DNA from: Trypanosoma brucei gambiense DAL972
Taxonomy: Eukaryota; Euglenozoa; Kinetoplastea; Trypanosomatida; Trypanosomatidae
DNA length: 64,000 nucleotides
Assembly (NCBI RefSeq): GCF_000210295.1
Contig: NC_026744.1
Location: 3,038,001 to 3,102,000, forward strand
Direction of reading: 5' to 3'
The translations under genes and the position numbers were made by a program. A model generated the notes under the pieces. It had not been told where the DNA came from, searched no databases, and saw only the letters and a list, made by a program, of their open reading frames with translations. Shown here piece by piece: positions 19,140 to 29,700 of this stretch (positions are counted from its first letter, which is position 1; the number at the start of each line of letters is the position of its first letter).

Positions 19140-20506
19140 TGACAGTTAGACGAGGAAAAGTAGGAGTAGTGAAGGCATAAGGGGATAACACGGTTTGGAG
19201 TAGGAAGTACAGATATAAAGCACGAGAGAAAGAAGGAAGAAACCATTGGCAGAGATAAACCTTGGGATACAGGAAGTGCTTGTTGACGTGTTAAGGGAGA
19301 CGACTCTTCCGTTACTATACTATGCAGCCAAGGTTACTAGTGGAAACAAGGAGAGGTAATTTTTTTTTTTTTGAATCTGCGGCGATGGCTGCGCTTGACT
19401 TCTAATTCTCAGGGGGGGGGGGAGTAGAGGGATAAAGGATAAAAGAAGGGTGTAGTAAGGACGGTTCAAAATAGCAGCTCCCCGCTCCTGTATTCACAGC
19501 CTGCCCGTCCGGAACGTATATGACTGCATGTCAGTATCTGTGTGAGTTTCTCGGGACATGAAAGATGGGGCTGGGCGGAAGTTGCTGTAGCACCACGTGA
19601 ACCGTGGGTGAGAAAGACAAAAACAGCTCAGTATCGCCCGACTGGCTTCCGGATCCTCCGCATCTCGGTTGTCATTCATTTTTTTAATTTTTATTTGTTT
19701 TCCATCGGCAGACGCTAGAGAGAGATTTGTGAGGATTGTAGAAGCGAGGGGAGAGGAGCGATGGTACATTTCCAAGTATTAACGACTGCGTGGGTGGTGG
19801 TAAATGACAGTGAGGCTCCATGGGTTGAGAAGAAAAAGAGAGAACATGGAAAAGTGCTAGTTGTAGTTGAGCTATGGAGAGCACATTCTCAAGTGTTACG
19901 CACGTTTAGCCGCGTAAACTTTTGTTGTTTTAGAGTACGCATGCTTCGGTTCCATCACTTCCGCAGTCATCGCTTTCTTTGCCTTTTGTTGCACAGCTTC
20001 ATTTGTTGATTTTGCGACTGCAAATAATGTGTAACTCAGCGGACGCGTCGTCCAAAGGAAAAAACAACAACAACTCAGGGGCGCAAGAAAGCGAGAGACT
20101 CGCTGCCGTTTTCGTTGGTGTGCGGTGGATTGAATAAACTCTTTGCAATCAGGAAGGTGTGTGTATCAGTCTCAGTTTTATCCTCCTCACTACATGCTCA
20201 TGTAGAGCTATTGCTTCGGTGTTTCGGGAGGGGGTAATGTTTTATTCTCCCTTTTGGCGTTGTTCTGGTTTCCAATCTACAGAGAGAATCTTTTGTTGCC
20301 GCAACCGTTAACGATCTTTGATTCGCATGAATATTACCGATGAACGGTGATACATTCGTAGTTGTTTGTTCTTTTATGTGTTTCATACTGAGAGCAGGTA
20401 CCTATGAATTGTTTACAGCTAAGAGTAGTGTCAATTCGCAACGAAAGGGTGTAGTCGGTGGAAAATAAAGCGTGGGTAGCTCGTTTGGCTTGGGAAGGAC
20501 TCGCCG
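19140..20506. other. Intergenic region
   Basis: 1.37 kb with short, unconvincing frames. It has T and G homopolymers at about 19360-19372 and 19411-19420. No tRNA-like or snoRNA-like structure was recognised. Confidence 0.55.
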
Positions 20507-21388
20507 ATGGCAAACTGTACGACTCAGGCATCCGATGAGGAGAATGGTTTGGCGTTTTTGTGTTGGCGTCGTTGCTTGTCGCTCCTCCTTCCCTCCCACT
20601 GCGCAGTGCAAGGGAAGACCGTTGACGAGATGTGGATGCGGTACATTTTTGACCGATACACGGAGCCACAAAGGTACTATCACACAATGGCACATGTTGA
20701 AGAGATGTTGAATTACTTTCTTCAATACCAGAAGGGAACCCGCCCAGATCATAGGCTGCCAGAGGACGGTGCGAGGTGTCTCGCTTTGGAACTTGCGGTA
20801 CTGTTCCATGATGTTGTGTACGACCCGAAGCGCGGTGACAACGAGGAGTGCAGCGCAGATTGGTTCTCTGCCTTCTGGGAGGAGTGCCGAGAATTGGCTG
20901 TTTCATGGGAAACTAAGATGACAAGTGAAGACGATCGGTTACAGCAGCAGCAGAGGGAGAAGTTGATATGGCACAACGCCAAGGCCGCTATGGACATTAA
21001 GATGACAGTGGTGGATTTTATTCTCCGTACGAAGCACCACATGTCTGTCGAACCGTGTTACAGGAGAGACTTGCCTGGCGGGGGCGAGGGCGCTTTGGAG
21101 ACGGGAAACCCACCACCGGATCTTCATTTGTTTCTTGACCTCGACTTGGCAATCCTTGGAAGTGAAGCCGACAGGTACATGCGGTATGCGAGTGATGTGA
21201 GACGAGAATACGCGTGGTACAGCGATGAAGAATTTTCGCGGGGTCGCATTGCCTTTTTACAAGGGTTTCTGAATTACCCGCAGTGGTACAAAACTAAATA
21301 TTTTTGCGATGCGATGGAGGAAACGGCGAGAGCTAACGTAACGGCAGAGCTGAAGTTGTTGGAGGAACGGCTTGGGAGAACCGCGTAA
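20507..21388 (+). CDS. HD-domain metal-dependent phosphohydrolase-like protein
   Basis: 293 residues from the ATG at 20507. It carries the HD-type signature YHTMAHVEEM (His at about 59 and 63), then LAVLFHDVVYDP (His101-Asp102) and DNEECSADWF. This matches a group of small predicted HD hydrolases found in bacteria and some eukaryotes. The later segment LFLDLDLAILGSEADRYMRY supplies a conserved Asp-rich helix usual for the group. The middle has an inserted Gln/Glu-rich piece. The substrate is unknown; relatives are usually described only as predicted metal-dependent phosphohydrolases. No targeting signal is obvious. Confidence 0.8.
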   Translation: MANCTTQASDEENGLAFLCWRRCLSLLLPSHCAVQGKTVDEMWMRYIFDRYTEPQRYYHTMAHVEEMLNYFLQYQKGTRPDHRLPEDGARCLALELAVLFHDVVYDPKRGDNEECSADWFSAFWEECRELAVSWETKMTSEDDRLQQQQREKLIWHNAKAAMDIKMTVVDFILRTKHHMSVEPCYRRDLPGGGEGALETGNPPPDLHLFLDLDLAILGSEADRYMRYASDVRREYAWYSDEEFSRGRIAFLQGFLNYPQWYKTKYFCDAMEETARANVTAELKLLEERLGRTA

Positions 21389-21843
21389 TTCCTTGTGTTC
21401 ATTTCGTCTGTGCGCGTGGGCTAGGGTTTGCTCCTGCGTTTCGTCAGTTATTTTCCCACAGCCCTGCCACTTGCATCAAAACAGAACCCATTCAGTTTGG
21501 TGACTTATTTTACCTCGTTATGCTTGACTTTTGGCTCTAACGCATTATCTTTGCATTGCGTTGTAGTAATTGTGGCTTCTCGTTGCCCTCTTCCAGGCGT
21601 TTCTGCGCAGCGTGTAGCTCGTGATGTAGGGCGCAAGCTTTCGATCCCTCCCATACATCTGTATGTTTCTTCATAACGGCTTCTTACAATTATATGCTCT
21701 CGTTCTCCTTTGTCTACATTCCCCCCCCCATTGCTAACTCATTGCCGTCGTTTGATGATAACCACCGTCCTGTCCACCATCTTTATTGTGATGCGTGGGA
21801 AAATAGACTCCATTAACGCACAATTGTATTCGATAACAGCAGT
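21389..21843. other. Intergenic region with candidate PEX11 splice acceptor
   Basis: 455 bases, pyrimidine-rich. The C/T tract about 21697-21730, including a run of eight or more C, is the best candidate for PEX11 trans-splicing. No gene was recognised. Confidence 0.55.
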
Positions 21844-22500
21844 ATGTCTGAGTTCCAAAGGTTTGTTAAGCTTCTTGAGCAGACAGATGGCCGCGACAAG
21901 ATTCTAAAGGCATTTTCTGGTGTCTTTAAGGCACTTGGCTCCCTCGACACCTGTCAGAGCCGCTCAAGTGCGTTTGGCGCCGTCGGGAAGTCTATTGGAG
22001 ACGCCCGTTGTCTCCTTCGTATGGCGAAGTGGGTGGGTGATGTGCCCAAGATGCAGAATGCCATTCAGGATTGCAGGGCAAAGGGCAAGGTCAACATGAA
22101 AGAGGTCTTGAAGTTCCTCCGCGTGCTGTGCAACTTCCTCTATGTGCTCGGCGACAATGTGGCCTTCGTCGCCCGCTACAATTTGTTGGCTTTGCGGCAC
22201 AAGAGCATCCACCTAAAGGCAAAAACAGCGCAATTCTGGGGATTCTTCCTTGCCGCTGTGCTTGATGTTGTTGCCCTTTACGGTGCGCTTCAGAAGCGTG
22301 CGAGTGACCCCGCCACAAGCAAGAAGGAGATGAAGGCAGCACTTATCAGTTTCGTAAAGGATGCCTCGGACACCCTCGTAACAATGGCCTTTGTTGGTTA
22401 CCTCCGTGAAGTCTGGCGACCCAGCGCGACAACTTCTGGAGCTCTCACTGCAGTTGCTGGTGGTGTTGCAACGTATTTGAACTGGAACAAGATCAAATAG
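21844..22500 (+). CDS. PEX11: Glycosomal membrane protein PEX11
   Basis: 218 residues (about 24 kDa) starting MSEFQRFVKLLEQTDGRDKI, the amphipathic N-terminal helix typical of PEX11, which inserts into and bends peroxisomal membranes. Further on, SIGDARCLLRMAKWVGDVPK and VLCNFLYVLGDNVAFVARYN are PEX11-type segments. Hydrophobic stretches follow at FWGFFLAAVLDVVALYGAL and near the C-terminus (TSGALTAVAGGVATYL). The protein ends NWNKIK. Size and sequence fit the T. brucei 24-kDa glycosomal membrane protein, which controls glycosome number and shape. It is distinct from the related GIM5 proteins, which I recall as a separate gene pair elsewhere. Confidence 0.92.
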   Translation: MSEFQRFVKLLEQTDGRDKILKAFSGVFKALGSLDTCQSRSSAFGAVGKSIGDARCLLRMAKWVGDVPKMQNAIQDCRAKGKVNMKEVLKFLRVLCNFLYVLGDNVAFVARYNLLALRHKSIHLKAKTAQFWGFFLAAVLDVVALYGALQKRASDPATSKKEMKAALISFVKDASDTLVTMAFVGYLREVWRPSATTSGALTAVAGGVATYLNWNKIK

Positions 22501-22692
22501 ACAAGGGTCACAGGCTGCCAGCCGCCGGAAACTGGCTGCTGCGCGACGTGAAAAGGAGAAAAGAAAAGTGAAAAAAACATAAAGGAAGAAAGGGTTATTG
22601 ATAGCGGCAATACGCGTTCACGCCAATTTGCAAGTAGGTGCTAGGCACTGGACGGGGTGAACAAACGGGTGAGAAAGCAGCAAAGAGACAAT

Positions 22693-22695
<3 letters not shown>

Positions 22696-22726
<31 letters not shown>
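22696..22726. repeat. (TA)n microsatellite
   Basis: 31 bases of uninterrupted alternating T and A in the 3' region of PEX11. Confidence 0.95.
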
Positions 22727-22729
<3 letters not shown>

Positions 22730-22861
22730 CATCATCCCGAGTTGTGATGCAACGCCTAGAGGAAAGGATGAGGTGGAAGTGTCCGCTCGCATGCGCATAT
22801 TTATTTACTCATTTTTTTTTTTATAATTAACTTAAACAAGAGAAGGGATCCCCCGTTCATT

Positions 22862-22879
22862 CTCCAAATATATTTGGAG
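22862..22879. repeat. Perfect 18-bp palindrome
   Basis: CTCCAAATATATTTGGAG is its own reverse complement. It lies in intergenic DNA between PEX11 and the acetyltransferase gene. It could fold as a short hairpin in RNA or be coincidental. Confidence 0.7.
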
Positions 22880-23355
22880 TGGGGTCTGGTCATGAGAGAG
22901 TGCTTTTCTCACTGTTTTGTTCATTTTTCTTTACCCACTCTTAGCTGACTCCAAAAAAAAAACTTGGAGCGAGGAGAAAGAAAAAGAGGGGGGTGATAGG
23001 GGATAGTGGGGGGAAGAGAGTAAAATGTGCAGTGAGAAGGCCACCAGAACCGAAATGAGTAATGTAAAGGAGAGACCTGTGGAGTGTGGGAATGGGGTAC
23101 TCCACACAGATAGATAAGTGGCCACAGACCGGTCACTCGTCGGTGTGTGCGGGTAGTGTATGATATGCCGCTGCAGGCAAACTGAAAGCAAAAAAATTAA
23201 CGGAGATATCCCAATAAGGACAAATATGGAAACAACGACATCTTCTTTTTCCTTTCCTTTACTTCTAAGAAGCTGCGAAGGTATGCAAGGATAGTTATGA
23301 ACGAGAAGGGAAGGTTCTCAAGGTGCGACATCTATGTGTCTAATATCATTCCATC

Positions 23356-23709
23356 ATGCGCGCAGCTTCGCAGGTAAACGTTGGGAGAGGGAGAAGTGAG
23401 GCTATGGGAGAACGGTGCAGCTCCAGCAACTGCTGGAGCTGCAGTGTATGTGCTTGCATCTTTGATCCTTCGTGTTTCCGTGTAACGCTGCGAAACTTTT
23501 CTCGGTACCCCACCCTTTTTTTTGTTGTTGTACCGGCTTCATTAAGGTTGCGTGCTGAAGACCTCTTAAGTTTTGAGATGTGGAAACTGGACGGCGTGCT
23601 CGGCAATTGGCGGTATTGCCTCCAGCACGCGGCCAGCTTTATGCATTGGCTCCCTCCTCCTCTCTCATCACCATCTTTATGGCTACCACTTTTGGAGATT
23701 GCGTGTTAA
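23356..23709 (+). CDS. Possible small ORF, function unknown
   Basis: 117 codons from an ATG, preceded by a good pyrimidine tract (about 23241-23266) and AG about 90 bases upstream, so a separate spliced transcript is conceivable. The product is Cys/Ser/Leu rich (SSSNCWSCSVCACIF), with no domain that I recognise. It overlaps a hairpin at 23416-23443. The frame may be spurious, and I give it low confidence. Confidence 0.2.
   Translation: MRAASQVNVGRGRSEAMGERCSSSNCWSCSVCACIFDPSCFRVTLRNFSRYPTLFFVVVPASLRLRAEDLLSFEMWKLDGVLGNWRYCLQHAASFMHWLPPPLSSPSLWLPLLEIAC
23416..23443. repeat. Inverted repeat, 13-bp arms with 2-base spacer
   Basis: TGCAGCTCCAGCA and its reverse complement are separated by AC, so the transcript could form a strong hairpin. 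It sits in an otherwise unremarkable spacer, inside the weak 117-codon frame. Confidence 0.75.
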
Positions 23710-24288
23710 TGATGTTCTTGTCCTTTTGGTTGCCTCTTAGTGCTGGCTGCTTATTCTGTCGGTTGATGCAATTTCGTACATGCTTTATTATTGTGGTGAT
23801 GTTAGTGGAAGTACTTCCCACGCCGGTTGCCGGTTAACTTTAAATGCCCCATTCCTCTTCCTGTTCATATTGTTATCCTTACATCATCGTTTTGCTTTCG
23901 TATTTTTTTGTTCGTAGGACCGCTGTCTGGCAAGTACAGATTAATTCGAGCGAACGTGGGGGCGACAACGGGTGGGTCGGGGCTATGTAAGGCCAGGTGC
24001 TAGACTTCTCCGCATCGGCAGTGTGTTAAAGAGCACGGTTTCTTACATCGTGGAAGGATGTGGGATTGTCGCTACCCTTGTTAATGAATTTCATCTTGCA
24101 CACAGTTTTTTCGAAGTTGTTTTGTTAACCTTTCTTACGTATATTCGGCCGCAATCTTTTTAAAAAGTGTTTTCCACTCCCTCCACCGCCTTCATTCATT
24201 TCTCCACGCCCACCGGCAACATAGCTGTAGCGGTTTTGTGATCGGAGGTTGAGAGTTCTGTTGCCTAGTGGATGCGAGAGGTTGCGCA

Positions 24289-26103
24289 ATGGCGTCGTTA
24301 GCAGCAAAAAAAGACGGAGGTGACATCAATGGGGGCCCGTCTGAGGAAGAGGATCAGCTCCAACAACTCTTAGGGACTTCTTGTTGTGTTAATCTCAGCG
24401 ACTCCACGGTGAAGCGTGGTTTTCTGTTGGAAGTGCGATACCTCTGGCTGCCCAGGTTGCTAAGTGGTAACGGCACTACTGGTGTAGCTCCACAACTCTA
24501 TGGGTTTGTGCGCATAAAGGACGCGGACCACCGTATTAGTGGCTGGTTCCCCATTGACTGTATTGACCTTAAGGAAACTGGAGGGGCTAATGGAGCTACG
24601 AGTTGCGGCAGCAGCTACCCTACGAACAGCGCAGCTTACAACTCAATGGTGGTAGCAAAGAGCAGAATAACGCATCCCATAATTAGTCCGGTATACCGGG
24701 AGGTTACACCGGGAATGGTACGGACCCGCCGTGAGGGGAAGCAGCTCGACTTCTTTGAGGAACGCCTCCTCCGCGACTGCCGGACTCCCACCACAGTGCG
24801 ATACTTCATATACCTGTGTAAGTTTGCCTTTCCTCCCTGGTACTATGCGCCTTATGGTATGCTGAATCGCGAATACGATCCTTTAGCACCTTTAAGCGAC
24901 GCAGAGCGGGAGGCGTTACGTTTCACTCAGGGGAGCACCAATGAAAGCATTGATACTAACCCTTTCATTCGAGATGCTTACCTTTGCCCGTTCTCCCTCC
25001 GTATATATAGTACCTTCGAGCAGATGCAGCACGAAACCCTAAGATATCGCGCTGGTCACTTGCACCCCCCCGGACTTGAGATTTATCGGGACGACACCCG
25101 TGGGTTTTCCATGTTCGAGGTGAATGGGAGTCGTCACGTCACGTACTGCCGTCACTTGTTCTTGTTAGGGAAGTCGTTCCTTGAGAACAAGTTGGCCGGA
25201 CATGACGTACACAACTACTACTTTTATGTTGTGTGCCTTCATCATCGGCACTATCCACACTACACGGATGACACCTCCGCTATGTATTTTGTTGGGTATT
25301 TCACATGGGAGAAGCAGGTGACTGACAACAATCTGGCATGCATCGTCACTTTACCATACTTTATGGGTGGGGGAGCTTCATCGGGACAACAGAAGGACTT
25401 AAGCGATGATCGCGGCCCAGTTGGGGCAGACACTGCCTCCCGTGAAGGGGACACACCCAAATTAGGTCATTTTGGGCAATTCATGATTGCTGCGAGCTAC
25501 GAACTGGCTTACAGGAGGAAGAATGTTGGCTCCCCAGAAAAACCACTCACAGACTTGGGAGCAGCTGCCTACGACCGCTACTGGAAACGTGTTCTCATAA
25601 AGTGGATGCACACGTTACTGGAGGGTAACGCCGCAGCAATTACCGTTGACGACGACGCCGGTGATGATGGTCAGTCTGTAACGATTGTGGTGGCCCATGA
25701 GAACGAGGCGAAAATGGCGGCCCCGGGGGCCTTAAAGCGACCGCGCCCCGGCACCACTGATGGGAGCGGCTGCGCGGAGGAGGTGCAGGGTGCACGTGTG
25801 GCCGAGGGAGACACCCTGGTGGACACAACCGTTCGGAGTATAGCCAAGCAAGTACGGTTGGAAGAGGCGGATGTGCTGCGAACTTTGTTACAAATGGGTG
25901 TTCTTCACCTTAATGCAGAGGATAGAAGCATGCGCGTCGTCATCCCCGTCTCTTTTGTCAACAGAGAGTACGGTAAAATGAAAAAGTGGGCACATGACAT
26001 GACGCGCGCTGAATTTGACCCCAAACTGCTCACTGGCCGTGGCGGGCCTGCCTGGCTTGTTAACACACCATCGCCGCGTCGGCACAATCAGCACCAGAGC
26101 TGA
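24289..26103 (+). CDS. HAT2: MYST-family histone acetyltransferase (probably HAT2)
   Basis: 604 residues from the first in-frame ATG; upstream codons are open only from a GTG. MYST enzymes transfer acetyl groups from acetyl-CoA to histone lysines, in T. brucei mainly on the H4 tail. The N-terminus (GFLLEVRYLWLPRLL, then LYGFVRIKDADHRISGWFP) looks like a chromo/Tudor-knot domain. The MYST core shows HPPGLEIYRDD, VTYCRHLFLLGKSFLENK, HNYYFYVV, NLACIVTLP with the catalytic-region Cys at about 351, ASYELAYR and GSPEKPLTDLG with catalytic Glu at about 417. The acetyl-CoA loop is interrupted by an insertion of about 30 residues before LGHFGQFMI. The C2HC zinc finger looks degenerate: only the first Cys (YLCPFS) and a His remain. 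The name HAT2 rests on size and on position next to PEX11 and TOP2, from memory. Confidence 0.88.
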   Translation: MASLAAKKDGGDINGGPSEEEDQLQQLLGTSCCVNLSDSTVKRGFLLEVRYLWLPRLLSGNGTTGVAPQLYGFVRIKDADHRISGWFPIDCIDLKETGGANGATSCGSSYPTNSAAYNSMVVAKSRITHPIISPVYREVTPGMVRTRREGKQLDFFEERLLRDCRTPTTVRYFIYLCKFAFPPWYYAPYGMLNREYDPLAPLSDAEREALRFTQGSTNESIDTNPFIRDAYLCPFSLRIYSTFEQMQHETLRYRAGHLHPPGLEIYRDDTRGFSMFEVNGSRHVTYCRHLFLLGKSFLENKLAGHDVHNYYFYVVCLHHRHYPHYTDDTSAMYFVGYFTWEKQVTDNNLACIVTLPYFMGGGASSGQQKDLSDDRGPVGADTASREGDTPKLGHFGQFMIAASYELAYRRKNVGSPEKPLTDLGAAAYDRYWKRVLIKWMHTLLEGNAAAITVDDDAGDDGQSVTIVVAHENEAKMAAPGALKRPRPGTTDGSGCAEEVQGARVAEGDTLVDTTVRSIAKQVRLEEADVLRTLLQMGVLHLNAEDRSMRVVIPVSFVNREYGKMKKWAHDMTRAEFDPKLLTGRGGPAWLVNTPSPRRHNQHQS

Positions 26104-26700
26104 TGTGTCGTCCCTCCCACAATATAAATGGTCTTTTATTTCTAACTTACCTTTCCCAGAGTCAGTGCTTCTGCGGTTTCTGTCTTACTCGTGGGTGTAT
26201 GACTGCCTCTGTGTGACCTCCATTTCCCACACAAATTATTGCGGCTGCGTTGCACCCCTTTTATAAATTACATTTATGCCATCTGTGTCCTTCTTTTTAC
26301 CAATGTCCCTACCTCACTCTTCTATTCACTATTGTTTCATTCCTTGCGGTAGCATCGTCAGATTTTGCACTAGTGTAAAAAGAAAAATAACACAAATTTA
26401 TTACCGGCAAGAAGGCTTACAAAATCCGGTGCACACCGCTTCTTAATTTAAAAAAAAAAATACTCATATAGATATATCCAGAGGGGTTCTACGAACCATA
26501 CACATCATATACACAACCCTCATCAGTATAAACAAAAAAATTACTAAGAACCAACCGAAACGGAGTTACTACGTCAGACATAAATATTCAGACAAAGTAC
26601 CACATTAAGTGTTGGGAGTGCTCAGTTGGGGAGGCAACTGAGTTTCTTCCAGCCGTGTGACGCGTGGGAGGAGGAAATCGGAACCGGGCCCGAAAGCACA
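26104..26700. other. Spacer between the acetyltransferase and TOP2alpha
   Basis: 597 bases holding copy 1 of the 216-bp direct repeat (26138-26353) and an A/T-rich tail. From 26610 onward the DNA matches the region before TOP2beta. The frame stays open from 26584 but has no ATG before 26701. Confidence 0.7.
26138..26353 (+). repeat. 216-bp intergenic direct repeat, copy 1
   Basis: It matches 31300-31515 with three visible mismatches. The repeat is pyrimidine-rich towards its end and stops just after an AG (26351-26352) that is a good trans-splice acceptor candidate for TOP2alpha, giving a leader of about 350 bases. Confidence 0.9.
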
Positions 26701-29700
26701 ATGTCGGGTCGCACCGTTGAGGAAATATACCAAAAGAAAACGCAGCATGAACATATCCTTGCCCGACCTGATATGTACATTGGTACAATCGAGCCTGTAA
26801 CGGAGGATGTGTGGGTGTACGACGAGGCGGACAATGTGATGAAGCTGCGGAAGTGCACATGGACACCTGGTCTGTATAAAATATTCGACGAGATACTCGT
26901 TAATGCTGCAGACAATAAGGTACGTGATCCCCATGGGCAGACGACCATCAAAGTGTGGGTTGATGCCGCGAGGGGATTAGTGCGTGTGTACAACAATGGT
27001 GAGGGTATTCCCGTACAACGCCACCGGGAGCATGACTTATGGGTACCAGAGATGATATTTGGTCACCTGCTGACTTCGTCAAATTACGATGACACAGAGG
27101 CAAAGGTGACGGGTGGGAGGAACGGGTTTGGTGCGAAGCTGACGAACGTGTTTTCCACACGCTTTGAGGTGGAAACAGTTCACTCCCGGTCGCGTAAGAA
27201 GTTCTTCATGCGGTGGCGAAATAACATGCTGGAGAACGAGGAGGCTGTAATCACCCCTTGTGATGGTCCTGACTATACTGTTGTGACTTTCTACCCGGAC
27301 TTCGAGAAGTTCAATTTGGAAGGTTTCACGGAGGACATGGTTCTCATCATGCAGCGTCGTGTGTATGATATAGCAGGCTGCACAGACAAGTCGTTGTGCT
27401 GCTACCTTAATGATACACGGATTGCATGCAGGTCCTTTCCCGAGTACGTAGATTTATATCCCACGATGGGTGAGGAACGTAAACCTTCTAGCTACTCCCG
27501 AGTAAATGACCGATGGGAAGTTTGTGTGCGTGTCTCAAATGTTGGGTTCCAGCAGGTGAGCTTCGTCAATTCGATTGCAACGACACGTGGCGGGACGCAC
27601 GTGAAGTACATCGTGGATCAGATTATTGCTAAGGTGACAGATCAAGCGATGCGTAAAAGCAAGACGGAGGTGAAACCACACATGATCCGACCGCATCTTT
27701 TCATTTTCGTCAATTCACTAATTGAGAACCCCAGTTTTGATTCCCAAACAAAGGAGACGCTGAACACACCTAAAGCACGCTTCGGTTCTACTTGTGATCT
27801 CCCTGCGTCTTTGATTGACTGCGTGCTGAAGTCGAGTATCGTGGAGCGTGCGGTGGAGATGGCGAACAGCAGATTGAACCGTGAGATGGCCATGAAAATG
27901 CGCAACACGAATCGTAAACAGATATTGGGAATACCTAAGTTGGATGATGCGAATGAAGCTGGTGGAAAGTACAGCCAACGTTGCACCCTGATACTTACTG
28001 AGGGAGATTCCGCCAAGGCTCTCTGTACTGCTGGGCTGGCTGTTGAAAATAGAGACTATTTCGGTGTTTTCCCCTTGCGCGGTAAACCACTCAATGTTCG
28101 TGATGCTTCAGTAAAGAAAGTGATGGGATGTGCTGAATTTCAAGCGGTAAGTAAGATCATGGGCCTTGATCTCAGCCAGAAGTATACGAGCACCGAAGGA
28201 CTGCGGTATGGGCACCTGATGATTATGTCTGATCAGGATCACGATGGGTCACACATTAAGGGTCTCATCATCAATATGATTCATAATTATTGGCCTGACC
28301 TGCTGAAAGTGCCTGGCTTCCTCCAGCAGTTCATAACTCCCATTGTGAAGGCGCGCAAGAAGGGAAGAGGGAACAGTGACGAAGGTACTATTTCCTTCTT
28401 TTCCATGCCTGACTATTTTGAGTGGAAAAATGCGGTTGGTGAGGGCATCAAGAATTATGAGCTGAGGTATTACAAGGGTCTTGGTACCTCCGGTGCAAAG
28501 GAGGGTCGTGAGTACTTTGAGAACATTGACCGTCACCGACTAAACTTTGTATATGAAGATAGAAAGGACGATGATGACATTGTGATGGCCTTCGCGAAGG
28601 ACAAGGTTGACGAGCGTAAGCGGTGGATTACCGAATTTAAGGCAAATACGAACATTAATGAGTCCATGAACTATAACGTCCGGAACGTATCCTACTCTGA
28701 ATTTGTTCACAAAGAGCTTATTCTTTTCTCTGTCGCAGATTGTGAGCGGTCTATTCCCAGTGTTGTGGATGGTTTAAAACCTGGGCAGCGGAAGATAATG
28801 TTTTCAGCGTTTAAGCGTAATCTTGTTCGATCGCTTAAGGTGGCTCAGCTCGCTGGTTACGTCTCAGAGCACGCTGCATATCACCACGGCGAGCAGTCAT
28901 TGGTTCAAACCATTGTTGGACTTGCACAGGATTACGTGGGTGCAAACAATGTCCCACTCCTCTACCGCGATGGTCAATTTGGTACAAGACTACAGGGAGG
29001 TAAGGACCATGCTGCGGGACGTTACATTTTCACCCGTCTCACTGACATTGCGCGTCGCATTTACCATCCCTCCGATGATTTTATTGTAGAATACAGGGAT
29101 GACGATGGTCTTTCTGTGGAACCTTTTTACTATGTTCCTGTGATTCCTATGGTGCTTGTGAACGGGACTGCTGGTATTGGCACTGGTTTTGCTACGAACA
29201 TACCCAACTATTCTCCCCTTGATGTCATTGACAACCTAAACCGTCTGCTCTCTGGGGAGGAATTGCAACCAATGAAACCATGGTATTTTGGATTCACCGG
29301 TACGATTGAGGAACGGGAGAAGGGTAAATTTGTGTCGTCTGGGTGTGCGACTGTGCGTCCTGATGGGGTGGTACACATCACGGAGCTTCCTATCGGCACG
29401 TGGACGCAGCAATATAAGAAGTTCTTGGAGGACCTTCGTGAACGCGAGATTGTTATACAGTACCGTGAGCACAATACAGATGTGACAGTTGACTTCGAAG
29501 TGTTCATTCATCCTGAAGTGCTGCGGCAGTGGGTAGCACAGGGGTGTGTAGAGGAACGTTTGCAGCTACGGGAATACATCCATGCGACGAACATCATTGC
29601 ATTTGACCGAGAAGGGAAGATTACGAAATACCTTGATGCTGAGTCTGTACTGAAGGAGTTCTACCTGGTTCGTCTCGAGTACTACGCTCGCCGTCGTGAG

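Larger units (their letters stand above)
22501..24288. other. Long intergenic region with a hairpin, a palindrome and a possible small ORF
   Basis: 1.79 kb between PEX11 and the acetyltransferase gene. It contains a TA repeat, an 18-bp perfect palindrome, a 13-bp-stem hairpin and an ATG-initiated 117-codon frame, all listed separately. The pyrimidine tract at about 24174-24210 followed by AG at 24223-24224 is the likely splice acceptor for the next gene. Confidence 0.6.
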
